Positions 63,992 to 64,000 of a stretch of DNA of 64,000 nucleotides are shown piece after piece. The notes beneath the pieces are model-generated. The model was not told the DNA's origin and made no database searches. It saw nothing but the letters and a program-made list of their open reading frames with translations. The position numbers were made by a program, and so were the translations under genes. Source of the DNA: Trinickia soli. GTDB lineage: Bacteria; Pseudomonadota; Gammaproteobacteria; Burkholderiales; Burkholderiaceae. How positions within the stretch are numbered: the first letter of the stretch is position 1; the number at the start of each line of letters is the position of its first letter. Location: contig NZ_PNYB01000009.1 of assembly GCF_002879855.1 (NCBI RefSeq), forward strand, positions 172,021-236,020. Direction: 5' to 3'.

Positions 63992-64000
63992 TAACTTGTT

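Overview
The window looks like part of the primary chromosome of a Burkholderiaceae bacterium (Burkholderia, Paraburkholderia or Trinickia group). The DNA is GC-rich, and the core gene neighbourhoods are typical of that family: yceD divergent from maf, rluC divergent from rne, rpsP-rimM-trmD-rplS, darP-mog beside pmbA, orn beside an M48 protease and rsgA, and pncB near fdxA. No insertion sequence, prophage or CRISPR array was seen. Genus is an inference from gene order and protein sequence.

Layout: 1-5.3 kb holds yceD (cut by the left edge), maf, a tetrapyrrole-methylase-like methyltransferase, sppA, a Rieske protein, a HAD phosphatase and rluC. A 726-base leader with strong hairpins precedes rne (6.1-9.2 kb). 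Molybdenum cofactor genes moaA, mobA and moeA follow (9.4-12.6 kb), with mog far away at 53.2 kb. Next come rmuC, a 2-hydroxyacid dehydrogenase, a Na+/H+ antiporter, an orphan lutC-like gene, pncB, fdxA and two identical tRNA-Asn genes (13.5-20.5 kb). From 20.6 to 36.6 kb are creA, an AraC-azlCD cluster, a UvrD-type helicase, a MATE pump, a phospholipase-D lipoprotein, fumC, a thioesterase, and an MFS pump with a GlxA-type regulator. A FecR/DUF6600 W-rich secreted protein is at 36.7-39.2 kb.

The most interesting region is 40.5-50.4 kb. thyA and folA, often neighbours, are separated by about 10 kb carrying a Fap-like functional amyloid locus. It has seven co-directional genes for secreted or outer-membrane proteins: two small exported proteins, a FapB-like and a FapC-like repeat protein sharing G-N-x-G-x-N-x-A-x-G-x-x-N motifs, a C39-type cysteine peptidase (FapD-like), a FapE-like protein, and a coiled-coil plus beta-barrel channel (FapF-like). 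Two paralogous sigma-54 activators with VpsR-like N-termini and intact GAFTGA loops bracket it. The upstream region holds two perfect inverted repeats at enhancer distance from a -24/-12 promoter candidate. Two hairpins lie between the amyloid gene and the peptidase gene.

The right end (50.5-64 kb) returns to housekeeping genes: folA, pmbA, darP, mog, orn, an M48 protease, rsgA, a CobD/CbiB-like gene, a Nudix hydrolase, the rpsP operon, a TM2 protein and a PA0069-type radical SAM gene. The promoter of that last gene contains an almost perfect LexA box. The 5S rRNA at the right edge is the tail of an rRNA operon read leftwards. Coordinates, motifs and base pairing were read by eye. Family names come from recognition of the protein sequences, with no database search.
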